Below the pieces are notes generated by a model, which saw only the letters and a list, made by a program, of their open reading frames with translations, was not told the DNA's origin and searched no databases. This document shows positions 26,248 to 34,177 of a DNA stretch of 64,000 bases, piece after piece (position 1 is the first letter of the stretch; each line of letters begins with the position of its first letter). A program made the translations under genes and the position numbers. This DNA is from Acidobacteriota bacterium. GTDB lineage: Bacteria; Acidobacteriota; Vicinamibacteria; Vicinamibacterales; 2-12-FULL-66-21. Where the stretch lies: the NCBI GenBank assembly GCA_003222675.1, contig QHWT01000084.1, positions 26,095 to 90,094 on the forward strand. Reading direction: 5' to 3'.

Positions 26248-26498
26248 ATGGCGCGCCAAGAAGCACCGCCTCAAGGACGACGACCAGGCCGTCCCCCTGT
26301 TCACGATGAAGCCTGGACGAAGGTTACGGTTGTACCAACATCCGCGCGCACAGCGGCGCGGCGATCAGCCGCGCGCAACTGATCCGCGCGTTGCTGGATG
26401 CGGTTGCCGACGCGGACGTCGACTTGACGTCTTCAATGTCAGAGGCGGATTTGAAGGCGACGATCCTCGCGAGACTCGGGCATCTCAATTCTGAATAG
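26248..26498 (+). pseudogene. Small RGRPP-motif protein with internal deletion and frameshift
   Basis: The first frame reads MARQEAPPQGRRPGRPPVHD then EAWTKVTVV and breaks down. The second frame resumes with TNIRAHSGAAISRAQLIRAL and continues as an alpha-helical tail to TAG at 26496-26498. I recall short proteins in which an RGRPPVHDE..TKVTVVL start leads directly into a helix-turn-helix-like segment with AISRAQLIRALIDAL, so about 40 bases plus a frame change appear to be missing near 26330. Probably a decayed small DNA-binding (ribbon-helix-helix-like) protein; the family link is from memory. Confidence 0.5.
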
Positions 26499-26629
26499 CC
26501 CGCACAGCGGCTACGGCGCGGCAAGCGCCGTTTCGTCCAAGCTGCACGGCAGGCCAGCCGGCCGGCAGATCCGAGGTCCGCCAACCATCCTCCGGCAACC
26601 GTCCTCCCGCAACCGATCTACGATGGGGC

Positions 26630-27025
26630 ATGCGCGCGCTGCTGCTCGTGACTGGCGTGCTGTTCGCGTTTTGGCAGGCATCGACTGAATACGTGCTCGT
26701 CAAGCCGGGTTCGAAGGAATATCACCGGCCCGGGTGCGATGTGGTGCGCGACGCAAAGGATGTCGTGGCGATGACGCGCGCGGAAGCGGAATCGCGAGGC
26801 CTGAAGCCGCATGCCGCGTGCGATCCCGACAAGGCGCCTTCCGCAAAGAGCGGCGCGCCCGCAGTGCAGTACGTGTTCGTCGAACTCGGCGACAAACGCT
26901 ACCACCGCGCGACGTGCCCGAAGCTCGGGAAGTCGCACGAGCGGATCACTCTCGCTGCCGCGGCGGAGAAGAAGTACTGGCCATGTCCCGTCTGCAAGCC
27001 GCCGATCCGTAAACGCGCCGCATGA
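26630..27025 (+). CDS. Exported protein with two YHR..C repeats
   Basis: 131 aa. Signal peptide LLLVTGVLFAFWQAS. The mature chain has two copies of a cysteine module: KEYHRPGCDVVRDAKDVVAM ending in PHAAC, and KRYHRATCPKLGKSHERITL ending in WPCPVCKPP. This YHxxxC...C pattern resembles the small metal- or DNA-binding module found at the C-terminus of some secreted nucleases. The ATG overlaps no neighbour, but the stop overlaps the next start by 4 bp, so the kinase gene is co-translated. Confidence 0.6.
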   Translation: MRALLLVTGVLFAFWQASTEYVLVKPGSKEYHRPGCDVVRDAKDVVAMTRAEAESRGLKPHAACDPDKAPSAKSGAPAVQYVFVELGDKRYHRATCPKLGKSHERITLAAAAEKKYWPCPVCKPPIRKRAA

Positions 27026-27507
27026 CGCCCGAAGTGGCGATCCTCGTCGGCCTCCCCGGCGCGGGAAAGTCCACGTTCTATCGGGAGCGGCTCGCCGCAA
27101 CCCACCGTCACGTGAGCAAGGATCTCCTGCAGAGCGCGAAGAACAAGCAGACGCGACAGGATGCCCTCGTCCGCGAGGCGCTGAAGGCGGGGCATTCAGT
27201 GGCAGTCGACAATACCAACGTGTCTCAGGCGGAGCGTGCAACTGTGATCGCCATCGCGCGGGAGCTCGGCGCGCGCGTCGTGGGGCATTACATCGAGGCG
27301 ACCACGCGCGAAGCGGTCGCACGAAACGAACGTCGCGAAGAAAAGAAGGGGCGCGTGCCGAAGGTCGCCATCTTCACGTGCGCGAAACGACTCGTGCCAC
27401 CGTCGCTCGAGGAAGGATTCGATGCGCTGCACACCTGGCAGGTGACGGTGGACGGCGCGTTCGTCGACATCACCAACCACCAAATCACTAAATCACCAAA
27501 TTACTAA
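27022..27507 (+). CDS. P-loop kinase of PNK/zeta-toxin type
   Basis: 161 aa. Walker A GLPGAGKSTFYRERL near 9-16 and the DNTNVSQAERATVIAIA motif near 61 mark the polynucleotide-kinase 5'-kinase-like AAA_33 family; the arginine-rich lid is RNERREEKKGRVP. Substrates in this family range from RNA/DNA ends to small molecules. The last residues (ITNHQITKSPNY) are encoded by an AATCACCAAATCACTAAATCACC-type repeat, so the original C-terminus has been altered. Start overlaps the preceding stop by 4 bp. Confidence 0.82.
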   Translation: MTPEVAILVGLPGAGKSTFYRERLAATHRHVSKDLLQSAKNKQTRQDALVREALKAGHSVAVDNTNVSQAERATVIAIARELGARVVGHYIEATTREAVARNERREEKKGRVPKVAIFTCAKRLVPPSLEEGFDALHTWQVTVDGAFVDITNHQITKSPNY

Positions 27508-27522
27508 ATTACCGAAATCACC

Positions 27523-27570
27523 AATTCCCCAATTCCCCAATTCCCCAATTCCCCAATTCCCCAATTCCCC
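27523..27570. repeat. Six perfect copies of AATTCCCC
   Basis: The 8-bp unit AATTCCCC is repeated six times without mismatch (48 bp), directly following an AATCACCAAATCACTAAATTACC degenerate array at 27478-27522. Sits between convergent gene ends. Slippage-prone simple repeat; no spacers, so not CRISPR. Confidence 0.9.
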
Positions 27571-27774
27571 TCACTCTCCGCCGGCCTCTCCTGCGCGGCG
27601 CTTCGCGCGCGCGGCGGCACTTGGAAAAGCGACGATCTTCGCCTCCCGCTTGGGGCGTGCGACGAGCCATGTCCGGCCGCACGCCTCGCACTCGTACTCA
27701 TGCAGATCGTGGACGGGCAGCCTGGCCTTGATTTGGGACGATTGGCAGAATGGACAGAGAGTGGGACCAGGCAT
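27571..27774 (-). CDS. Small zinc-ribbon protein (67 aa)
   Basis: MPGPTLCPFCQSSQIKAR then YECEACGRTWLVARPKR: two CxxC knuckles make a zinc ribbon, followed by a basic, Ala-rich tail. GGAGG lies 8 bases upstream of the ATG at 27774, a clear ribosome site. The gene overlaps the end of the upstream isomerase-like gene by 77 bp in another frame. A basic ribbon of this size suggests nucleic acid binding; no specific role is known. Confidence 0.72.
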   Translation of the reverse strand: MPGPTLCPFCQSSQIKARLPVHDLHEYECEACGRTWLVARPKREAKIVAFPSAAARAKRRAGEAGGE

Positions 27775-28705
27775 GTGCAGAGCCTCCGATAAGGCCACGA
27801 TCCAGTGTTTTTCCTCGCTCGTCTGAATGCAATTGGGCGATCTCGGCCATGCGATCGGATCCCGCCGGAATGGGGTATTCGAACTCGATGGTCGCCTGGA
27901 TGTTCCACTTCTTGTCGCGAAGCAGTTGCAGCACTTCTTTAATCGGTGTGTCCCCTTCCCCGAACGGCACGTTCGGCCCCTTGTTCTTCTTCCGATCCTT
28001 CACGTGCACATGCGTGATTCGATCGTGATACTCGGTGATGAACGGCAGTGGTGACGTGTTGTTCCCCGCGACGAAGTGCCCGATATCGACGTTGGCGCCG
28101 TTATACTTTGCTTGTTTGAACGCCGCCTCCCAGTGTTCGGGCGCGGTTTCAGCGTGGCCATGGTAACCGACCATCAGCTTGTGCTTGTCGGCGAATTCTC
28201 CCACCCGCTTCGTGCCGTCTGCGGAGATCTCGCAGGAAATCGCGCGCGCGCCCACGGTCTTCGCGAGGGTGAACCCATAGTCGAGTACGTCGTCAGTCAT
28301 GTTGTAGATGCCGTCCAACTTGAGGATCTCGATTCTGACGCCGGCGTCCTCCCAGTGGTTGCGAAGCGCCTTCGCCTTGTCCATCGACGCTGACAGCCGT
28401 GGCTGCCTGAGCGCATCGACGTCAGCTTTCTGCGACGCTCTGCGCAGCAGTTCCGTGGGGACGCCCATGAACGCTTCGACCGGCTGCGAACGCAATTCGA
28501 CCGCGCTCACCCCGAGTTGAACGCAGTCGCGCAGCGTTTCATCCGCTGGCATCAGGTTGTTCCCGAAGCTGTATGGGACGTTCAGCCCGATCTGGACACC
28601 GTTGATCTTCGAATCGGGTTTGGCTTGAAAGCGAATGAGGGAAGCCGCCGGGACTGCCAACGCCATCTTGCCGAGCTCGCGTCGTGTATACAACATCAGC
28701 GACAT
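27698..28705 (-). CDS. Exported sugar-phosphate isomerase/epimerase-like TIM barrel
   Basis: 335 aa as read. The start (LYTRRELGKMALAVPAASLI) carries a twin-arginine motif and hydrophobic core, so export by Tat is likely. The AP endonuclease-type TIM barrel shows GLNVPYSFG near 40, CEISADGTKR near 156, VGYHGHAETAPEHWE near 178, ANVDIGHFVAGN near 205 and THVHVKDRKK near 231, the metal-binding His/Glu/Asp pattern. The family normally ends at ..SDRMAEIAKCIEYCR. Here MAEIA is followed by an unlike tail, whereas dropping one C near 27835-27837 restores CIQTSEEKHW in another frame. So a frameshift at the 3' end is suspected. Confidence 0.8.
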   Translation of the reverse strand: MSLMLYTRRELGKMALAVPAASLIRFQAKPDSKINGVQIGLNVPYSFGNNLMPADETLRDCVQLGVSAVELRSQPVEAFMGVPTELLRRASQKADVDALRQPRLSASMDKAKALRNHWEDAGVRIEILKLDGIYNMTDDVLDYGFTLAKTVGARAISCEISADGTKRVGEFADKHKLMVGYHGHAETAPEHWEAAFKQAKYNGANVDIGHFVAGNNTSPLPFITEYHDRITHVHVKDRKKNKGPNVPFGEGDTPIKEVLQLLRDKKWNIQATIEFEYPIPAGSDRMAEIAQLHSDERGKTLDRGLIGGSAHAWSHSLSILPIVPNQGQAARPRSA

Positions 28706-28737
28706 ACTAGTCGGAACCGGCGCGAGTTGTCATTGCA

Positions 28738-28860
28738 AGGATGATCGCCGCCTTCGCGGCTTCGCCGCTTCGGCGCGACGGAGTTCACGCGCTGGGGAAG
28801 TCGCTTGCCCTGTCGAGACGAAGCTCGCCGTAAGGCGAGGGAAGTCCGGCCTTCGCGGTT
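28738..28860. repeat. GC-rich interspersed repeat
   Basis: CTTCGCGGCTTCGCCGCTTCGGCGCGACGG and AAGCTCGCCGTAAGGCGAGGGAAGTCC-like words form small hairpins in the divergent gap. Similar words occur at 40645-40735. No gene seen. Confidence 0.5.
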
Positions 28861-28876
28861 CCATCGCTGTTCAATC

Positions 28877-29905
28877 ATGATCGTGCTCGTCAGTGTGGTT
28901 GCGCTCGTCCTTGCCGCAGGCGTCCTCTATCAGTTCGTCGGGGCACGAGCCAGCGCACGGCGATATACGGCGCCGGGCGTGATGATCAGCGTTGAGCGGC
29001 AGCGCCTGCACGTGGTCTGCGCAGGGGACGGTCAACCACAAGTGCTTTTTGAGTCCGGGATCGCTGCGTCGTCGCTGAGTTGGGCGAGCGTGCTGCCCGA
29101 GGTCGCGACCTTCACGCGCGCATGTGCGTACGATCGCGCCGGGCTGGGCTGGAGCGCGCCCTGTAGAGGGGCGCGGACCGTGCCGCGGATGCTGTGCGAA
29201 TTGGACGGCGTTTTGGCCGACGCAGCGAGAACAGGACCAGCTGTGTTGGTCGGCCACTCGTTTGGTGCCCTGCTCGTTTGCGCCTACGCCGCGGCGAGTC
29301 CGACCGCCATCGCCGGCCTCGTGCTGCTCGATCCACCGAGCGAGTGGCAGGCGATCACGCGAGAGCAGGCGCGCCTGCTCCGGGGAGGCATTCACCTCTC
29401 GCGTATTGGCGGCATCCTCGCGCGAATTGGAGTCGTGCGCGCGTGTCTTGCCCTCTTGACCGGGGGAGCGCCAGGCGTTCCACGAAATGTGGTACGTGTT
29501 TTTGGACCTACCGCCGCTCGCACACTGGAGCGACTCGTTGGCGAAGTGCAAAAGCTGCCACCAGACGTGCACCCCGTCGTGCAGGCGCTGTGGTGTCAGC
29601 CGAAATGCTTTCAGGCGATGGCCAGTCACCTGGCCTCTCTTGAAGAGACTGCGGCGGTTGCGAGTCGCGTCACATCGCTTGGCGATGTTCCCCTCGTGAT
29701 CATCTCGAGCGGCGACCAACCGCCAGAAACGATCGCGAAGCATCGACAGCTGACGCGTCTGTCATCGCAGAGCCGCCACATCGTCGCGACCAACAGCGGA
29801 CACTGGATACAGTTCGATGAACCGGCGCTCGTAATTGCGGCCATTCGTGACACTGTCGAGCGCGTGCGCCGCACGAGTGAGGGAACAACCGGGAGCGGTC
29901 TCTGA
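28877..29905 (+). CDS. Membrane-anchored alpha/beta hydrolase
   Basis: 342 aa. N-terminal anchor IVLVSVVALVLAAGVLYQFV, then an alpha/beta hydrolase with HVVCAGDGQPQVLFESGIAA, the nucleophile elbow VGHSFGAL near 124, an acid candidate in IISSGDQPPE near 278 and the catalytic His in NSGHWIQFDEP near 306. Similar to lipase/peptidase-type hydrolases tethered on the periplasmic side. Substrate unknown. The ATG at 28877 was chosen because the earlier start would add a repeat-encoded segment. Confidence 0.8.
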   Translation: MIVLVSVVALVLAAGVLYQFVGARASARRYTAPGVMISVERQRLHVVCAGDGQPQVLFESGIAASSLSWASVLPEVATFTRACAYDRAGLGWSAPCRGARTVPRMLCELDGVLADAARTGPAVLVGHSFGALLVCAYAAASPTAIAGLVLLDPPSEWQAITREQARLLRGGIHLSRIGGILARIGVVRACLALLTGGAPGVPRNVVRVFGPTAARTLERLVGEVQKLPPDVHPVVQALWCQPKCFQAMASHLASLEETAAVASRVTSLGDVPLVIISSGDQPPETIAKHRQLTRLSSQSRHIVATNSGHWIQFDEPALVIAAIRDTVERVRRTSEGTTGSGL

Positions 29906-29930
29906 GGATGCGGTCTTACGATTCTAAATT

Positions 29931-30896
29931 GTGACGCGCACCGTTCGTTTGCTGCTCCTCGTGTTCGGTCTCAGCGTGGTGGCGTTTCTCGTCTGGCGCG
30001 CCGGCCCGCGTTTCCTATGGGCCATGCTCGTACGCACCGGCTGGAGCTTCCTAGCCGTGGTGGGGATTTACGCACTCCATGTGGGCGTCCGCGCCGCAGC
30101 GCTGTGGCGAACCATGCTGGGCGGACGTGTCCGTCTTGGGGACGTGCTGCGCATCCGGCTAGCAGGCGAGGCTGTGGAGATGCTCACCTTCACGGGACCG
30201 TTCATCGCGGAACCGGCGAAAGGATGGCTCCTGACGCGTCGCGGGTTGACGCCGGCCGATGCGTTCGCAGCGGTCGTCACCGAATATCTGCTCTACACCG
30301 TCGCTTCTTCATGGCTGGCAATTGTCGCGTTGTGGCTGCTGCTCGCTCGGGGCACGCTTCCCCCAGGCGTCCAATCCGGCGTTGTGGTCGTTATCGCTCT
30401 CACGATCGCGTTCCTGGGCGCGTTCGCGTTTGCGGCGATCAGTGGCATTGGCCTAATCGTACCAGTCCTGCGGGCCTCGCGCGTCGTCATCGGCGCGCGG
30501 CGGGCCGAGCGGGCGGCTCACGGATTCAGCCGCGTCGAAGATGCGATCCTCCATTTCCTCCACGAACATCGCGGACGCCTCACAGAAGTGCTCGCGATCG
30601 AGACCGCGGCGCATCTTCTTCTCGTACTCGAGATCTGGATCGTGCTCGTAGCCCTTGGAACATCGCATTCCTGGAACCAGCTCCTCATCATCGAAGGGGG
30701 CGTGAAGTTCGTCCCGATCGCGTTTGCGTTCATTCCCGCTCAGTTCGGTGCATTAGAAGGCGTCCATGCCCTGCTCGCCGCCGCGATCGGACTACCTGCT
30801 GCGGTCGGGCTCACGCTGGCGCTCGTGCGGCGCATGCGTGGTCTGCTCGTAGCCGCGGTTGGCGTGGTCGTCTTGGCGTTCTCGAGTGATCGGTAA
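29931..30896 (+). CDS. Flippase-like integral membrane protein (LPG synthase TM type)
   Basis: 321 aa with about eight hydrophobic helices. The pattern AGEAVEMLTFTGPFIAEPAK near 77-96 and IPAQFGALEGVHALLAAAIG near 272 match the lysylphosphatidylglycerol synthase transmembrane (UPF0104-like) family, whose members flip or modify lipids; no synthetase domain is attached. GTG start 25 bp after the hydrolase stop. It lies just upstream of the polysaccharide block, so a lipid-linked role there is possible but unproven. Confidence 0.78.
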   Translation: MTRTVRLLLLVFGLSVVAFLVWRAGPRFLWAMLVRTGWSFLAVVGIYALHVGVRAAALWRTMLGGRVRLGDVLRIRLAGEAVEMLTFTGPFIAEPAKGWLLTRRGLTPADAFAAVVTEYLLYTVASSWLAIVALWLLLARGTLPPGVQSGVVVVIALTIAFLGAFAFAAISGIGLIVPVLRASRVVIGARRAERAAHGFSRVEDAILHFLHEHRGRLTEVLAIETAAHLLLVLEIWIVLVALGTSHSWNQLLIIEGGVKFVPIAFAFIPAQFGALEGVHALLAAAIGLPAAVGLTLALVRRMRGLLVAAVGVVVLAFSSDR

Positions 30897-31232
30897 TGTG
30901 GGTGGCTGGCGGCAGCCGCATGCCGGTTGGCGTGACCTGCCAACGATCCAACAGCGATGGTGCGGCTCGCCAGAATTCAAGTCCAGAACTTCACGATTTC
31001 ACGGCTCAGATTCCACACGGCAGAGCTTTGCTTCGGGGTCGATCTGTCCGAGTTGCTCTCGCAGATCAGCGCGAGATGCGACGTGGATCTCCTGGCGGCA
31101 GGGCCCAAACGCGATCTGGCGCCGCTGACTTCGCTGACGGCGGTCAGCGGATACTGCCCAGATCCATTGCGGCGTGCGTTCGATTTTGTACGGAATGCCG
31201 ACGCGAACCTTTGCCAAAGCCGCGAAAAAGAT
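30897..31232. other. 336-bp gap upstream of membrane-fusion gene
   Basis: The frame of the next gene is open from 30957, with an ATG and fairly GC-rich third positions, so a longer protein (about 92 extra residues, no recognised motif) is possible. No ribosome site is seen at 30957. A weak TTGCGG/TACGGA pair is near 31166-31193. I treat it as a leader region with a possible upstream start. Confidence 0.4.
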
Positions 31233-32636
31233 ATGGCACAGCTGTTGCCTCTGCCGTTTCCGATGAGCAGCGAACTCCCCACACCACCCGTCACGGATTT
31301 TGTCCGGCCACACACGGGCCGGTCGGCAAGAGCGCGTGAACTTGTCGACGTTCAGGAAAGGTTCCAGCACGCACAGGCCGTTTACGACGAGTACCAGGCC
31401 ACACGCCCTCCACAGCCCGCGATCGAACCGTCCGCGGCCGCGACGCCTGTCAACGCTGCACCGGTAATTGTCAGCAGCGTCGAGCCGCCGACTGTCGCGG
31501 CGAATGCCCTGATACGCCGATCATGGCTATGGGTGACGGCGCTGGTCTTCGCCGCGTCGATGAGCAGCCTGGGGGTCGCGCACTACGAGCTGCGAGGCGG
31601 CACGCTGGCGATGCAGGCTGGTGCCATCGAGGGCACCGTGTTCGAGGGTACGATCCAGCCCGCCACGACGTTCGCGATCGCGGCGCCGGCAGGCACGATC
31701 GTCCGGCAGGTGCTCGTGGCGGTCGGCGATCGTGTCGCCGAAGGGCAGCCTCTGCTCGTGACGGACGACCGTGATGCGATCGCGGCCCGTGATGCTGCGA
31801 CCCTCGAAGTTCGCGCGGCGCAAGCGAGGCTCGACGACCTCGGTGCGAAGCTCGCGACCATCGATCGCACACCCGTGGAGGAGCTGGTGCTCGCATCCGC
31901 CCGCCTGTCCACGGCTGAGCGCGAGGTCACACAGGTTCCAACGCGGCAATGGCGCGATTCGCCCGAACGGGCGCAGGCGGCTTACGATCAGGCAAAGCTC
32001 CATGCCGATCGATTGCAGAGGCTGTTCGACCAGGGATTGATCGCGCGGCAGGAGGTCGAAGACGCGCAGATTGCGGCTCGCGTCGCGCAGGACGATCTCG
32101 TCAACGCGCGCCAGGCCGCGGCGGCCGGTACATTGGTGCGGACCGCGCAGTCGGAGCACTCCGACGTGCAGCTTCGAGTCGCACGCGCCGACCGGGAGCA
32201 ACGGCGGCTCGACCTGCGCGGCGAGCTGCGGACCGCGCGGGTCCTACGCGAACAGGCTGACTACCGGCTGAAGATAGCCGACGAACACATTCGCGCCTGC
32301 ACCATCACCGCGTCGGCTCCGGGCGTTGTCATCGAATTGCCGACGCATGCGGGCGATCAGGTGTACGCGGGCGCGCCACTCGCGCGACTGGCAGTTCTCG
32401 ACCGGCTGATCGCCGAAATGCAGGTCGCAACATCGTTGGTCAATGTCCTGCGGCCTGGTGCCTCAGCGCGGGTACGGCTGCCGGGCTTTCCGCCTGTGGA
32501 CGCGAGCGGAACGATTGCGACGGTCAATCCGATTCCCAACCGGAACGGCAATTACGTGGTGACGGTGCGCTTCGAGAACCGCACCGGACGCGTACTCGCG
32601 GGCCAACTCGCGGAAGTTCGATTCATGCTGCCATGA
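31233..32636 (+). CDS. HlyD-like membrane-fusion protein of exopolysaccharide block
   Basis: 467 aa. A Pro-rich cytosolic N-terminus leads to one transmembrane helix near 97-117 (SWLWVTALVFAASMSSLGVA). Next come a half lipoyl domain (APAGTIVRQVLVAVGDRVAEG), a long coiled-coil hairpin (about 170-320, rich in Ala/Arg/Gln), the second half lipoyl (ITASAPGVVIELPTHAGDQV) and a beta-barrel end (ASGTIATVNPIPNRNGNYVV). This is the periplasmic adaptor architecture. It overlaps the PelF-like gene by 4 bp. In Pel and alginate systems such adaptors link inner-membrane synthesis to export, so this is probably the envelope connector here. The start could be 30957. Confidence 0.75.
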   Translation: MAQLLPLPFPMSSELPTPPVTDFVRPHTGRSARARELVDVQERFQHAQAVYDEYQATRPPQPAIEPSAAATPVNAAPVIVSSVEPPTVAANALIRRSWLWVTALVFAASMSSLGVAHYELRGGTLAMQAGAIEGTVFEGTIQPATTFAIAAPAGTIVRQVLVAVGDRVAEGQPLLVTDDRDAIAARDAATLEVRAAQARLDDLGAKLATIDRTPVEELVLASARLSTAEREVTQVPTRQWRDSPERAQAAYDQAKLHADRLQRLFDQGLIARQEVEDAQIAARVAQDDLVNARQAAAAGTLVRTAQSEHSDVQLRVARADREQRRLDLRGELRTARVLREQADYRLKIADEHIRACTITASAPGVVIELPTHAGDQVYAGAPLARLAVLDRLIAEMQVATSLVNVLRPGASARVRLPGFPPVDASGTIATVNPIPNRNGNYVVTVRFENRTGRVLAGQLAEVRFMLP

Positions 32637-34177
32637 GGGCGCGGCCGCTCCGCGTGCTCATGACGACCGAGGGAACGTATCCCTTCCACGGCGGCGGCGT
32701 CTCCACGTGGTGCGACGCACTGATCTCTCATCTGCCTGAGATCGATTACACGCTGCTGGCGGTCGCTATGCACCCGTACGTGCAAAAGCGCTATCAGCTG
32801 CCCGCGAACCTACGCCGATTGGTGACGGTGCCGCTCTGGGGCATCGAAGAGCCCGCGGAGTATTCCTGGGACGTCCCGTTTTCCGAGCTCCTGCGACGCC
32901 GCTGGTCGACCACGTCGATGGTGATCGGCAGCGAATTCATTCCGGCCCTCGGCTCCTTCTTCGAGCTTGCGCTACAGGGTGGCGCGGACACCGATGCGCT
33001 CGCAGCCGCGACGCTCCATCTGCACGAATATTTCGTGCGCTACGATTACCACTACGCGCTGCGAACGCCGGACGCGTGGAAGTGTTTCCAGACGGTCGTG
33101 GCGTCGCTTCGCGCCCGCGGCGCGCTCGACGTCGTCGAACCAACGTACGCGGAGCTGGCCGAAGCGCTGCGCCTCTTCTACCGTTTTCTCCTGGTGCTCA
33201 ACGTCCCGGTACCCGATGCCGACGTCCTGCACTCGACTGCCGCGGGCTTCTGCGGGCTGCCATGCGTGATCGGGCGGCTCTCGCGCGGCACGCCCTATCT
33301 GCTGACGGAGCACGGCGTCTATCTGCGGGAGCAGTATCTCAATCTGCGCCGGCAAGTCCCATCGACGTTTGTTCGCACGCTGCTCTATCGGCTGATGGAA
33401 TCGGTCGTGCGGCTCAATTACGCGGCGGCCGACCAGGTGTCTCCAGTGTGCGATTACAACACGCGCTGGGAGGGATGGCTTGGTGTACCCGCCGCACGCA
33501 TCCGGGTCGTTCACAACGGCGTCGATCCAGCGCGATTCGCGCCGCCAGAAGCGCGGCTGCCCGGACCTCCGCGCGTCGTCAGCGTCGGACTGATTTATCC
33601 ACTGAAAGGGCAGCTCGACTTGATCGAGGCGGCGGCGGCGGTCGCGCGTGAACGTCGTGACGTGCAGTTCGAGGTGTACGGCTCGGCCAGCGATGAGAAG
33701 TACTACGCGGAGTGCCTGGCACGGGCACGCGAACGACAGCTCGACGACGTCGTTCATTTTCGCGGTCCCACGCATACGCCTTGGATCGCCTATCAGCAAG
33801 CGGACGTTGTCGTCTTGCCGAGCATCTCCGAGGCGTTTCCGTACGCGATGATTGAAGCCATGCTGTGCGGAGCGGCGATCGTGGCCACCGATGTCGGCGG
33901 CGTGGCCGAGGCGCTCAGAGGATGCGGCGTACTCGTCCGGCCTGCGCGTCCTCAGGAGATGGCTGATGCGATTCTCGAGCTGTTGAACAGTCCGGCCGAA
34001 CGGCAGCGCCTGGGCACAGCAGCACGCGCACGTGCGCTTCAACAGTTCACGCTGCAGACGATGCTTGACGGCTATCGCGAAAGCTACGCGCGTTTAGCGG
34101 GTGAAGCGCCCGCGGCGGCGGACGGTATCGATGTGGATGACGCCGGCGGATGTCGGTCGCTGGAACCCGTTGTGTGA
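32633..34177 (+). CDS. pelF: PelF-like GT4 glycosyltransferase
   Basis: 514 aa, the size of PelF (about 507). The N-terminal TTEGTYPFHGGGVSTWCDAL is the PelF hallmark; YLLTEHGVYLREQYLNLRRQ and ICVV-like NGVDPARF follow. The C-terminal GT-B donor domain shows VSVGLIYPLKGQLDLIEAA and the E-x7-E type motif SEAFPYAMIEAML. PelF uses UDP-GalNAc to build the Pel polymer in the cytosol, so a galactosamine-type polymer is the first guess. The last 84 bp overlap the convergent glycosidase gene; the tail DGIDVDDAGGCRSLEPVV is probably not conserved. Confidence 0.85.
   Translation: MRARPLRVLMTTEGTYPFHGGGVSTWCDALISHLPEIDYTLLAVAMHPYVQKRYQLPANLRRLVTVPLWGIEEPAEYSWDVPFSELLRRRWSTTSMVIGSEFIPALGSFFELALQGGADTDALAAATLHLHEYFVRYDYHYALRTPDAWKCFQTVVASLRARGALDVVEPTYAELAEALRLFYRFLLVLNVPVPDADVLHSTAAGFCGLPCVIGRLSRGTPYLLTEHGVYLREQYLNLRRQVPSTFVRTLLYRLMESVVRLNYAAADQVSPVCDYNTRWEGWLGVPAARIRVVHNGVDPARFAPPEARLPGPPRVVSVGLIYPLKGQLDLIEAAAAVARERRDVQFEVYGSASDEKYYAECLARARERQLDDVVHFRGPTHTPWIAYQQADVVVLPSISEAFPYAMIEAMLCGAAIVATDVGGVAEALRGCGVLVRPARPQEMADAILELLNSPAERQRLGTAARARALQQFTLQTMLDGYRESYARLAGEAPAAADGIDVDDAGGCRSLEPVV

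Noticed and set aside
27523..27570. CRISPR-like array
   Set aside because: Units of 8 bp without spacers; a simple tandem repeat.
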